Source: JAEUJM01 sp041908445 (GTDB taxonomy: Bacteria; Actinomycetota; Acidimicrobiia; Acidimicrobiales; DATDAH01). From it: a stretch of DNA of 64,000 bases. Made by a program: the position numbers and the translations under genes. The notes beneath the pieces are model-generated. The model had not been told where the DNA came from. It ran no database searches and saw nothing but the letters and a program-made list of their open reading frames with translations. The stretch covers positions 1 to 64,000 of the forward strand of contig JAYRFK010000023.1 in assembly GCA_041908445.1 (NCBI GenBank), given 5' to 3'. Shown here in pieces: positions 34,131-42,497 of the stretch; positions within the stretch are counted from its first letter, which is position 1; the number at the start of each line of letters is the position of its first letter.

Positions 34131-35428
34131 AGGTTCCCCACCTCCAGCTCGAGGAACTCGGCGTACTTGGCCCGGGCCGCCTCGCGCAGCTTGGGGATGT
34201 GGCGGGTGGGCCAGAGATCGTCGCTGGGCCGGTGGTCCCGGAGCACCTGGCGGGCGATGGTGACCTTGTGGACCTCGGTGGGGCCGTCGGCCAGGCCCAT
34301 CACGCTGGCGCCCAGCATCATCCCGGTGAAGGGCATCTCGTTGCTGACGCCGAGGGCGCCGTGGACCTGCATGGCCCGCCAGGCGATGTCGTGCAGCACC
34401 TGGGGCATGACCACCTTCACCGTGGCGATGTCCTTGCGGACCCGCCGGTAGTCGTTGTACTTGTCGATGGTCCACGCCGTGTAGAGCGTGAGCAGGCGGA
34501 ACTGGGTGAGCTGGGCGTACGAGTCGGCGATGTAGCCCTGCACGAACTGCTTGTCCGCCAGCAGGCTGCCCTGGGTCTCGCGGCTGAGGGCCCGCTCGCA
34601 CAGCATGTCGAGCGCCTTGCCGGCCATGCCGATGGTGCGCATCGCATGGTGGATGCGACCGCCGCCGAGGCGGGTCTGGGCGATGGCGAAGGCCTGGCCC
34701 TCGCCACCGAGCAGGCCCTCCTCGGGCACCCGCACGTCCTGGTAGTGGATGAGGGCGTGGGAGCCGTGGCCCTCGGGCTCGCCGCCGAGGCCCACGTTGC
34801 GGACGATCTCGATGCCCGGCGTGTCGGTCGGGACCAAGAACATGGACATGCCCTGGTAGGCGCTCACGTCGGGGTTGGTCACCGCCATGACGATGAGGAA
34901 CGAAGCCGTGCCGGCGTTGGAGGAGAAGAACTTCCAGCCGTTGATCACCCACTCGTCGCCGTCCTTCTCGGCTCGGGTGGTGAACATGGTGGGGTCGGCG
35001 CCGGCGTGGGGCTCGGTCATCGAGTAGCACGAGAACATCTCGCCCTCGAGCAGCGGGTGCAGGTAGCGCTCCTTCTGCTCGGGCGTGCCGTAGTGGGCGA
35101 TGATCTCGGCGTTGCCGGTGTCGGGCGCCTGGCAGCCGAACACGATCGGCGCCCACGACGAGCGGCCCAGGATCTCGTTGAGCAGCGAGAGCTTCACCTG
35201 GCCGTAGCCGGCGCCACCGAGCTCGGGGCCGAGGTGGGTGGCCCAGAGGCCCTGGTCGCGCACCCGCTGCTTGAGCGGGTCGATCGCCCGGCGGCGGTTG
35301 TCGTCGAGGGGCGTGAACTCCAGCCCCGGCCACACGAGGTCGAGCGGCTCGACCTCCTCGCGGACGAACTCGTCCGCCCAGTCGAGCTTCTCCTGGAATT
35401 CGGGCTCCGTCTCGAAGTCCCACGCCAT
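34127..35428 (-). CDS. Acyl-CoA dehydrogenase, ACAD10/11-like
   Basis: Protein of 433 aa from ATG 35428 (AAGGGGG upstream); long upstream extensions in frame are not coding. It has the ACAD fold: GLWATHLGPELGGAGYG, CYSMTEPHAGADPT, WVINGWKFFSSNAG, RLGGGRIHHAMR, QVHGALGVSNEMPFT. The C-terminal ADGPTEVHK stretch is where ACAD10/11-like enzymes differ from classical YRGTEG dehydrogenases. With the downstream kinase it would form a 2-enoyl-CoA from a phosphorylated hydroxyacyl-CoA. Divergent from the TetR gene with a perfect palindrome between. Confidence 0.92.
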   Translation of the reverse strand: MAWDFETEPEFQEKLDWADEFVREEVEPLDLVWPGLEFTPLDDNRRRAIDPLKQRVRDQGLWATHLGPELGGAGYGQVKLSLLNEILGRSSWAPIVFGCQAPDTGNAEIIAHYGTPEQKERYLHPLLEGEMFSCYSMTEPHAGADPTMFTTRAEKDGDEWVINGWKFFSSNAGTASFLIVMAVTNPDVSAYQGMSMFLVPTDTPGIEIVRNVGLGGEPEGHGSHALIHYQDVRVPEEGLLGGEGQAFAIAQTRLGGGRIHHAMRTIGMAGKALDMLCERALSRETQGSLLADKQFVQGYIADSYAQLTQFRLLTLYTAWTIDKYNDYRRVRKDIATVKVVMPQVLHDIAWRAMQVHGALGVSNEMPFTGMMLGASVMGLADGPTEVHKVTIARQVLRDHRPSDDLWPTRHIPKLREAARAKYAEFLELEVGNL

Positions 35429-35453
35429 GTCGGTCCCCCTTCGGTCGGCGGGC

Positions 35454-35466
35454 AGAATAGCATTCT
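35454..35466. promoter_or_regulatory. Operator candidate AGAAT-AGC-ATTCT
   Basis: Perfect 5-3-5 palindrome between divergent acyl-CoA dehydrogenase (start 35428) and TetR (start 35471) genes, only 4 bp before the TetR ATG. It has the same arms as the site at 19773 and the same geometry as 19795. It is probably the autoregulatory operator of this TetR. Confidence 0.65.
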
Positions 35467-35470
35467 GGGG

Positions 35471-36130
35471 ATGGAGAACGCTGTGCGGGACGATCCTGAC
35501 GACGCCGCCGGGGCGGGGCCCGACGACGTGGCCGCCCGGATCGCGCAGCGCACGCTCGCGGCCCGCGGCGCCGAGTACGCCGGCGAGGTGCGCCGCCTGC
35601 TCGACGCCGGCCTCACGGTGATGGACCGCTGCGGCACCGGCGCCCGGCCCCGGGTGGCCGACATCGTCGCGGAGGCGGGGCTCTCCAACGACGCCTTCTA
35701 CCGCCACTTCCCCTCGAAGGACGCGCTGGTCGCCGCCATCCTCGACGACGGCGCCGACCGCCTCGGCCGCTACCTCGGGCACCGCATGGCCAAGGCCGAC
35801 GGGCCCGAGGCCCAGGTCCGCCAGTGGGTCGCCGGCGTCCTCGCCCAGGCCGACCCCGCCATCGCCGCCACCACCCGGGCCGTGCTCTGGAACGGCGGCG
35901 GCGCGACCGGCCAGGCCGCCGGCCGCCACCCGGCGAGCGAGGCCCTCGCGGCGCTGCTGGTCGCGCCCTTCGACGCGCTCGGCAGCCCCGACCCGGCGGG
36001 CCAGGCCACCCTCGCCGCCCACGCCGCCCTCGGCCGCCTCGCCGACCTGCTCTGGGCGGAGGCGGCGCCCACCCGGGCCGAGGAGGACGCGCTCGTGGCG
36101 TTCCTCCTCGCCGCCATCCGTCGGTCCTGA
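35471..36130 (+). CDS. TetR/AcrR family transcriptional regulator
   Basis: Protein of 219 aa. A 30-residue leader is followed by a helix and the HTH (about residues 40-90), with RVADIVAEAGLSNDAFYRHFPSKDALVAAIL. The ATG at 35471 sits just after the palindrome; no separate Shine-Dalgarno is present, so the mRNA may be leaderless or start is the GTG twelve bases later. It presumably represses the divergent dehydrogenase/kinase operon and, through identical operator arms, the transporter operon at 19.9 kb. It is followed by the second Liv-type receptor gene. Confidence 0.88.
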   Translation: MENAVRDDPDDAAGAGPDDVAARIAQRTLAARGAEYAGEVRRLLDAGLTVMDRCGTGARPRVADIVAEAGLSNDAFYRHFPSKDALVAAILDDGADRLGRYLGHRMAKADGPEAQVRQWVAGVLAQADPAIAATTRAVLWNGGGATGQAAGRHPASEALAALLVAPFDALGSPDPAGQATLAAHAALGRLADLLWAEAAPTRAEEDALVAFLLAAIRRS

Positions 36131-36156
36131 CCCGTCTACTACACGCCGTTGTAAGC

Positions 36157-36168
36157 GAGTGGTCACTC
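36157..36168. promoter_or_regulatory. Palindrome GAGTG-GT-CACTC upstream of receptor gene
   Basis: A perfect 5-2-5 dyad, 39 bp upstream of the binding-protein start at 36207. A similar but imperfect dyad (GAGCG-TT-CACTC) is at 1104-1115. Probable operator or promoter element. Confidence 0.45.
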
Positions 36169-36206
36169 ATCTACGATCCAGGTACTCATCACCCAGGGGG
36201 AGATCC

Positions 36207-37532
36207 ATGACCACCGGAACCCGCCGCCTCGTGGCGGCGCTCGCGCTCGTCGCCGCCTCCGCGCTCGCGGTCGCGGCCTGCACGTCGGGCGACACGTCGG
36301 ACGACGACGCCGCCTCGTCCACCACCGCGGCCTCGTCGGAGGACACCGCGCCCGCGGCGACCGGGCCGTCGCCCGGCGTCACCGACGACACCATCAAGGT
36401 GGGCGTCACCTACGTCGACACCGCCAGCCTCGTCGCGTCGGGCCTCAACTACGACCTCGGCGACCACGAGGCCGTGTACACCGCGCTGTTCGACCAGATC
36501 AACGCCGACGGCGGCATCAACGGCCGCCAGATCGAGCCCGTGTTCGCGCCGATCGACCCGACCAGCCCGGCGCCGGCCGAGGAGGCGTGCGTGAAGCTGA
36601 CCGAGGACGAGGACGTCTTCCTCATCACCGGCTTCTTCCTCGCCGACGCCGTGACCTGCCCGGTCACCACCCACGAGACCGCCGTCGTCGGCGGCGAGAT
36701 GACGCCGCAGCGCACCGCCGACGCCGCTGCACCGTGGATCACGTGGATCCCCGACGAGGAGCTCCCGGCCTCCGTCGTGGCCGCCTACGACGAGGCGGGG
36801 CTGCTCGACGGCACCGTGGGCGTCTTCGGCGCCGCACGTGACCAGGAGCAGATCGAAGGGACCATCGTCCCGGCCCTCGAGGAGGCCGGCGTCGACGTGG
36901 CCGAGACCGGCATCATGGATGCCCCGGCCGACGACCAGGCCGCGGTGAACGCCAGCGTGCAGGCCATCGCCGAGCGCTTCGACGCCTCGGGCGTCGACAC
37001 CGTGGTGATCGCGGGGTCGAGCGGCCAGGACTGGCCCACGAACATGGCCGACGACGACTCGTACCGGCCGACCCTCCTGTTCACCACGCTCGTCGGGCCC
37101 CACGCGTTCCTGTCGAACGCTGCGACCACCGACACGTCGGTGCTGGACGGCTCGTACGCGGGTGGCGCCTACGGTCCCGACCAGGCCCGCTTCGAGGAGG
37201 CCGCGATGCAGGACTGCATCCAGATCCTGAGCGACGCAGGCCTCGACACCCCCGCGCCCGAGGAATCGAGCGACGACCCGTCGAACCAGCCCTACCAGGC
37301 CGCCTTCCAGGCCTGCCCGGACGTGGTGCTGACCCAAGCGCTGCTCGAGGCCGCCGGCCCCGACCTCAACTACGGCACCCTCGAGGCGGCCATCGACGGC
37401 CTCGAGGTCACCATCCCGGGCGATCCCGAGGCCCGCACGTACGGGCCCGCCCCGGCGTCCGACGGTGACCCCACGGCCTACCTGTTCGAGTTCGACACCG
37501 ACGCCCAGGACTACACCCTGATCGAGGACTGA
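36207..37532 (+). CDS. Liv-type ABC substrate-binding lipoprotein
   Basis: Protein of 441 aa from ATG 36207 (GGGGGAG upstream). The signal peptide ends in lipobox AVAAC (Cys25), followed by a Ser/Thr/Asp-rich linker. The mature part begins GVTDDTIKVGVTYVDTAS and has INADGGINGRQIEPVFAP. It is a paralogue of the receptor at 25033, sharing the VKVGVTYVD-like start, GGINGR and DVFLI(T/M)GFFL. No permease lies next to it, so the transporter at 19.9-25.0 kb is the probable partner. Transcription is rightward, after the TetR gene. Confidence 0.92.
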   Translation: MTTGTRRLVAALALVAASALAVAACTSGDTSDDDAASSTTAASSEDTAPAATGPSPGVTDDTIKVGVTYVDTASLVASGLNYDLGDHEAVYTALFDQINADGGINGRQIEPVFAPIDPTSPAPAEEACVKLTEDEDVFLITGFFLADAVTCPVTTHETAVVGGEMTPQRTADAAAPWITWIPDEELPASVVAAYDEAGLLDGTVGVFGAARDQEQIEGTIVPALEEAGVDVAETGIMDAPADDQAAVNASVQAIAERFDASGVDTVVIAGSSGQDWPTNMADDDSYRPTLLFTTLVGPHAFLSNAATTDTSVLDGSYAGGAYGPDQARFEEAAMQDCIQILSDAGLDTPAPEESSDDPSNQPYQAAFQACPDVVLTQALLEAAGPDLNYGTLEAAIDGLEVTIPGDPEARTYGPAPASDGDPTAYLFEFDTDAQDYTLIED

Positions 37533-37543
37533 CCACCCCCCGT

Positions 37544-37572
37544 CCCGGATCGGTCGACCCGGCCGATCCGGG
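37544..37572. terminator. 10-bp hairpin between convergent genes
   Basis: CCCGGATCGG (37544-37553) pairs perfectly with CCGATCCGGG (37563-37572). It lies 11 bp after the receptor stop codon and before the convergent hydrolase gene. Probable bidirectional terminator. Confidence 0.65.
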
Positions 37573-37615
37573 CGGGAGGCGGCTCCGCCGCGGCGTCCGC
37601 TCGGCGAGCGGGACC

Positions 37616-39628
37616 CTACGAGACGACGACCCGGGCCCGTCCGAGGTTGAGCACCCGGGCGTGGGGCGAGCGCAGGCTCCCCTCGCGCTGGGCGCTGACC
37701 CGCACGGCCACGAAGTAGGTGCCGGGCTCGTCGTAGGTGTGGGTGATCGACGACGTGCAGCGCGACGACGCCCCGTCGACGGTCGGGTCCGACTCGGCGT
37801 AGGCGCCGGAACCGTCGACGTCCCACTCCACCGCGACGACGGTGCCGGTGCCCGGCGGCACCTCGATCTCGGCACGGAGCTCGACGGTCGCGCCGACGGC
37901 CACCTCGGCGCGCGACCCGCCGTTCGCGGTGAGCGACACGGTGGGTTGGATGCCGCGGCGTTCCCCCGCGGTGGGCGGCACGTGCACCTGGCCCCCGACC
38001 ACGTCGTAGACGGTGCTCGCCGGCGGCGGCACGTCGTGCTCCGCCCACGCCACCAGCGCCCGGAGGGCGTGCTGGAGGGCGCCGGCGTAGCTGGTGAAGC
38101 GGGTGGTCGGCACCGGCCGCTCGGCGCCGGGCAGGTCCATCGGGGCCATGTGCATGGCGTGGTCGAGGAAGTAGATGCGGAAGCGTTCGTCGGCGGCCGG
38201 GCCCTGCGCCTCGTGGACGAGGTCGTCGTACCAGGCCGCCTGCCAGGGGTAGGCCGCCTCGTCGAGCAGCGCCTCGACCACGATCATCTTGGCGTTGAAG
38301 CGGCCCGACTGGACCGTGCCGGTGCCCGGCTTGCTCATCGTCGTGCCGATGAACCGCGGCCGCTGCGGGTACACGGGTCGGCCGTCGAGGCAGAACTGCT
38401 CCCACACCGGGAAGTCCGGGCTGACCTGGTGGCGGTGGTAGGTCTGGAAGGCGAGGTGGGCGTCGTTGTCGATCGTCACCTCGTCCCCCGCGGCCACCCC
38501 GGCGAGGTGCTCGAAGTGGGCCTCGCCCACCCCGGTGAGCACGAAGCCGTCCTGGAGCCCGGCGATCCAGAGGTTGACCCCCGCGGCCGACCCGGTGGTG
38601 ATGCGCAGCTGCGCGCCCCGCACCTCGCCGTCGGGCAGGTCCGCCAGCTCCAGCGCAGCGACGATGTCAGCGACGGGGACCCCACGGGGCATGGCGAGCG
38701 GGAGCGGAAGTCCGAGCTCCGCGGCCTCGTCCCCCATGATCGGGCGGGCGATGGTCGTGCGGTGCTGGACGCGCGCCCTGGCCAGCGAGGCCGGCGGGTC
38801 CGCGCCGAGGTAGCCGGGGACGGTCCAGAAGTCCTCGACGTAGGTGCGGTCGGCGGCGAGCAGGTTGTCGGCCAGCGCTCCCCACACCGTGGTGTAGCTG
38901 CGGGCCAGGCTCTGGTAGGCGAACCACGCGCGGGGCGGGAAGCCGACGGCGGTGGCCTCGGCGAGCGCCTCGCGCTCCTCCACCGAGAGGCCGGCGTAGG
39001 GGTCGCCGGAGCCGCCGGGCTCGAGGGCGTCGACGATCTGCGGGAACCGCTCCCAGAGGATGCGCAGGGCATGGGCCTGCACGCCGAACACGCTCGGGAT
39101 CGACTGGGGGCTGCCGATGACGAACGGCACCCCGCCGTCCCACACGTCCACGGTGTTCTCGAGGCACGCCATCGTCTTGAAGCCGCCGCCGCTGCCGCCG
39201 TAGCAGTAGCCGTACGGTCGGTGCTCGCCGTACATCTCGGCCGCGAGCGTGCGGGAGTACCGCGCCACCGCCGCGCTGGCCCGGAAGCCCGTCACCGTCC
39301 CGTCCTCGCCCGGGAAGGGGTTCGTGCGCCCGAGGTTGGACTCGACGAGGTAGGCGCCGCTGTCGACCGCGAACTCGATCGAGGCCCCCATGCCGACGAG
39401 GATCCCCATGCCGACCGCGTGCTCCGTGCCCGACATGAACATGAGGGGCTGGAAGAACCGCCCCTCGTACCGCTCCACCGGCGGGAAGTACATCGAGAAG
39501 AGCAGGTCGGTGCCCTCGAACCCGCCGTGCACGTAGCGGTGCGGCACGGGCTCCTCGCGCCACTCGTCGACGTCGACGAACGGCGTCGCGAACTCCGGAT
39601 CCTTCGACCCCGCGGCTGGCAGGCTCAT
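37616..39628 (-). CDS. Large alpha/beta-hydrolase-like protein with C-terminal PKD domain
   Basis: Protein of 670 aa from ATG 39628 (GGGGGGAC upstream). An alpha/beta-hydrolase elbow is visible at YCYGGSGGGF (Ser146), and a candidate His in FLDHAMHMAP near residue 490. The region resembles tannase/feruloyl-esterase or poly-ester hydrolase-like proteins only loosely. Residues about 575-670 form a PKD domain (VAVEWDVDGSGAYAESDP ... HTYDEPGTYFVAVRV). PKD modules usually occur outside the cell, yet no signal peptide or membrane segment is seen. The substrate is unknown; it may act on a complex natural product or lactone. Confidence 0.7.
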   Translation of the reverse strand: MSLPAAGSKDPEFATPFVDVDEWREEPVPHRYVHGGFEGTDLLFSMYFPPVERYEGRFFQPLMFMSGTEHAVGMGILVGMGASIEFAVDSGAYLVESNLGRTNPFPGEDGTVTGFRASAAVARYSRTLAAEMYGEHRPYGYCYGGSGGGFKTMACLENTVDVWDGGVPFVIGSPQSIPSVFGVQAHALRILWERFPQIVDALEPGGSGDPYAGLSVEEREALAEATAVGFPPRAWFAYQSLARSYTTVWGALADNLLAADRTYVEDFWTVPGYLGADPPASLARARVQHRTTIARPIMGDEAAELGLPLPLAMPRGVPVADIVAALELADLPDGEVRGAQLRITTGSAAGVNLWIAGLQDGFVLTGVGEAHFEHLAGVAAGDEVTIDNDAHLAFQTYHRHQVSPDFPVWEQFCLDGRPVYPQRPRFIGTTMSKPGTGTVQSGRFNAKMIVVEALLDEAAYPWQAAWYDDLVHEAQGPAADERFRIYFLDHAMHMAPMDLPGAERPVPTTRFTSYAGALQHALRALVAWAEHDVPPPASTVYDVVGGQVHVPPTAGERRGIQPTVSLTANGGSRAEVAVGATVELRAEIEVPPGTGTVVAVEWDVDGSGAYAESDPTVDGASSRCTSSITHTYDEPGTYFVAVRVSAQREGSLRSPHARVLNLGRARVVVS

Positions 39629-39679
39629 GGCACGTCCCCCCTTCCCTCCGGCGGCGCCGGGGGCCACGGGGACGCTAAC

Positions 39680-39696
39680 CGGGAACGCGGTTCCCG
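39680..39696. promoter_or_regulatory. Perfect 17-bp palindrome upstream of hydrolase gene
   Basis: CGGGAAC-GCG-GTTCCCG lies 52 bp upstream of the leftward hydrolase start at 39628. Its core GGAAC-N3-GTTCC has the same 5-3-5 geometry as the operators at 19795 and 44670. Probable TetR-type operator; the cognate regulator is not evident nearby. Confidence 0.5.
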
Positions 39697-39744
39697 TCGG
39701 CCGAGGGCGTGGTCTCCGACGGGCCGGGAGGGCGCCGTCGCCGA

Positions 39745-41333
39745 TCAGCCGAAGTCCATGCCCTCCAGCGACCCTGACGGCTCGATGTCGGGCAGGCGCA
39801 CCATGCGCAGGGAGTTGGCGATGCCGATCAACCCGGCCACGAGCGGGACGAGCAGCGCCACCTGCAGGGAGCGGTCCCTCGCCTCGGCGTTGACGTCGAG
39901 GATCGCGGCCTCGACCTCCGGGGGCTGGTCGGTGATGAGGGCGTCGAGCTGGGCGTTACTCATGATCTCGGCGTCGTCCTCGAGGGCGGTGGCGATGCGA
40001 GCCTGCTCGGCGGGAGGGATGACGTCGCTGGCCTCGGTCAGGTTCGTGAAGGAGAACGAGAGCGTGGCCAACATGATGCCGCCGGCCATGGCCAGCCCGA
40101 ACGACAGCCCGAAGTTGCCACCCGCCGAGTTCACGCCGGCCGCCTCGCTGACTCGCTCCTCGGCGATCGGGGCGAGGGTGTAGTTGTTGAGCTGCGACAC
40201 CAGCAGCCCGAAGCCGGCGCCGACGACCACGAGCGGCAGGGCGAGGGCGAGGCCGCGGTCGATGCGGGGCACGAGGACGACGATCGCGGCGATGCCGAGG
40301 CTGGCGAGCACGAAGCCGGCCCGGACGATCGCTGCCGGGCGACGGCGGCCGGCCCGCTTCCCGGCGACGAGCGCGACCACGAACATCGTGAGCGACAGCG
40401 GGGCCATGGACAGGCCGGCCTTCATCGCGTTGTAGCCGAGCGTCATCTGCAGGAACAGCGGGAGGGCGATCATGAGCCCGCCCAGGCCGACCTGCTGGAG
40501 GAGCTGGCCCGAGATGCCGGCGGTGAAGTTCGGCAGCCGGAACAGGTCGGGGTCGAGCAGGGGCTCGCGGCCGGCGCGCTTGCGCCGTCTGAGCCACCAC
40601 GCCAGCAGGGCCAGGGCCACGGCGCCGACCGCGAGGAGCGCTCCCACCGCCTCCCCGCCCTCCTGCCACACCAGGATGCCGAGCACGACGCCGCCCATGC
40701 CCACGACGGACAGGCCGGCGCCCACCAGGTCGATGCGGCGGGGCCCGGTGTAGGGCACGTCGCGCACGAGGCCGATCTGGGCGAGGACCACGGCGATGAT
40801 GACCACCTCGAGGGCGAAGCCGACCCGCCACGACAGGTAGGTCGTGAGGAACCCCCCAGCAAGGGCCCCACCGCGGCGGCGATGGCCGCCGACGCACCGA
40901 CCATGGCGTAGGCCTGGCGCTGCGCCCGGCCGGTGAAGTTGCCGTGGATCAGCGACTGCATGGCGGGCAGGAGCAGTGAGGCACCGAGGCCGCCGATCAC
41001 CGCCCAGAACACGAGGATGGCGGTCAGGCTCTGGGCGAGGGTCATGGCCAGGGCACCGATCGCGTAGGCGAGCAGGCCCAGCACGTAGGCCCGCTTGCGC
41101 CCGAGGAGGTCGCCGACCTTGGCGTTGATGAGGATGAACGCGGCGGAGACGAGGGCCTCGATGGCGATGGCCGCCTGCACCCCGCTGGCGGTGGTGTCGA
41201 GGTCGTCGATGACCGCGGAGATGGACACGTTCATGAGCGACGTGTCGACCACGAGGACGAACATGGCCATCGCCAGCAGCACCATCAGGCGCCGGCTCCC
41301 CTCGGGCGCGGCCGCGTGCTCGGGTTCCGTCAC
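39745..41333 (-). pseudogene. MFS transporter of DHA2 (EmrB/QacA) type, frameshifted
   Basis: One MFS gene split between two frames. The upstream part (from GTG 41333) encodes helices through VGASAAIAAAVGPLLGG; the rest continues in another frame from the FLTTYLSWRVGFALEVVIIA region to the stop at 39745. Joining them needs one extra G at the six-C run 40852-40857 (leftward GGGGGG). Together they give about 530 aa with 14 helices, typical of DHA2 drug exporters. The homopolymer makes a sequencing error or recent mutation equally possible. It is downstream of the epimerase gene. Confidence 0.8.
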
Positions 41334-41477
41334 GCCCAGCCCGCCCGGCGCCGTGACCTCGCCGCTGCGCCCCGGGTCATCGCCGAAGTGTAGATGCCGT
41401 TGGACCACCCCGGCGACGCCGGCTCGCCCCCTACCGGGACCTCCGAGCGGCGCTGACGGCGGGCGGGCCGCGCCCGA

Positions 41478-42497
41478 TCAACCCGCCGGTGCGGCGCCTC
41501 GTTGGCGTCGGGTGATCATCCCCGCGGCCAGCCAGGCGTCGAGCGCGATCCCGAGCGACTCGCGGACGGGCCGGAAGGCGACCCCGAGCTCCCGTGCGGT
41601 GGCATCGTCCGTGCCGGGCCACGTGGTGATGAGGGTCATCGCCTCCTCGGTCAGCGACGGCTCGTAGGGCAGGGCGGATGCGGCGAGGTCGGCGGCGCGC
41701 CCCATGGCACGGAGGACGCCGGGCGCGAACGGCGCGATCGGGAACCGCCGCCCGGTCAGGGCCCGGAGCTCGCGCTGCAGGTCCTCCATGGTCAGGCGGG
41801 CGCCGCCGCACATGACCCGGGCCGGCGCCGGGCCCGACGGGTCCAGCAGCCGGCGGTGCACCTCGGCCACGTCGCGGACGTCGACCAGTGAGATCGCGGC
41901 CCGGCGGGTCGGGAGCACGCCACCGGCGACGAAGCTGGCCACCCCCCGGGACGTCTCGCCGAGCGCCTCCCCCGCCGCCGGCCCGATGACCCCGGCGGGG
42001 TATGTGATGTGGACCGGGGCGCCGGCGGCCTGCAAGGACCGGGCGACGAGCTCGGCCGCGGCCTTGGAGGCGGCGTAGCCGACCGACTCCGCCACCGGGT
42101 CGTCGACGCCGAGGGGCAGGTCGCCGTAGCGCAGCGCGCTGGTGGACGACACGTGGACGATCGGATCGAGACCGAGCTCGGCGGCGCCGCGCACCACGTG
42201 CTCCGCCCCTGCCGTGTTCACCGTCAGCGCCTCGGCGGCGTGCTTGCGCTCCACCGACACCGCGCCGGCGGCGTGCACGACGGCGTCGCACCCGAGCAGG
42301 GCGCCACGCACCGAGTCCCGGTCGGTGACATCGCCGAGGACCAGCTCGACGTCGTCGCCCCAGCCCACGGCGCGTCCCATGCGGCGGGCCCTTCCGTGGT
42401 CGCGCACGAGGAGGCGCAGGTCGTGGCCGTCATCGTGCAGGGCGCGGGCGGTGTGCGCCCCGACGAACCCCGTCGCCCCGGTGACGAGGACCTTCAC
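41478..42497 (-). CDS. NAD-dependent epimerase/3-beta-HSD-like extended SDR
   Basis: Protein of 339 aa from GTG 42497, overlapping the WS/DGAT stop as GTGA. It starts VKVLVTGATGFVGAHTARAL (TGxxGxxG motif), has VHVSSTSAL with Ser, and the YxxxK pair in VGYAASKAAAEL (about 164-168). It follows the extended SDR pattern seen in NAD(P)H-binding epimerases and hydroxysteroid dehydrogenases. Coupling to the WS/DGAT acyltransferase suggests a lipid or fatty alcohol metabolism role. Confidence 0.87.
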   Translation of the reverse strand: MKVLVTGATGFVGAHTARALHDDGHDLRLLVRDHGRARRMGRAVGWGDDVELVLGDVTDRDSVRGALLGCDAVVHAAGAVSVERKHAAEALTVNTAGAEHVVRGAAELGLDPIVHVSSTSALRYGDLPLGVDDPVAESVGYAASKAAAELVARSLQAAGAPVHITYPAGVIGPAAGEALGETSRGVASFVAGGVLPTRRAAISLVDVRDVAEVHRRLLDPSGPAPARVMCGGARLTMEDLQRELRALTGRRFPIAPFAPGVLRAMGRAADLAASALPYEPSLTEEAMTLITTWPGTDDATARELGVAFRPVRESLGIALDAWLAAGMITRRQRGAAPAG

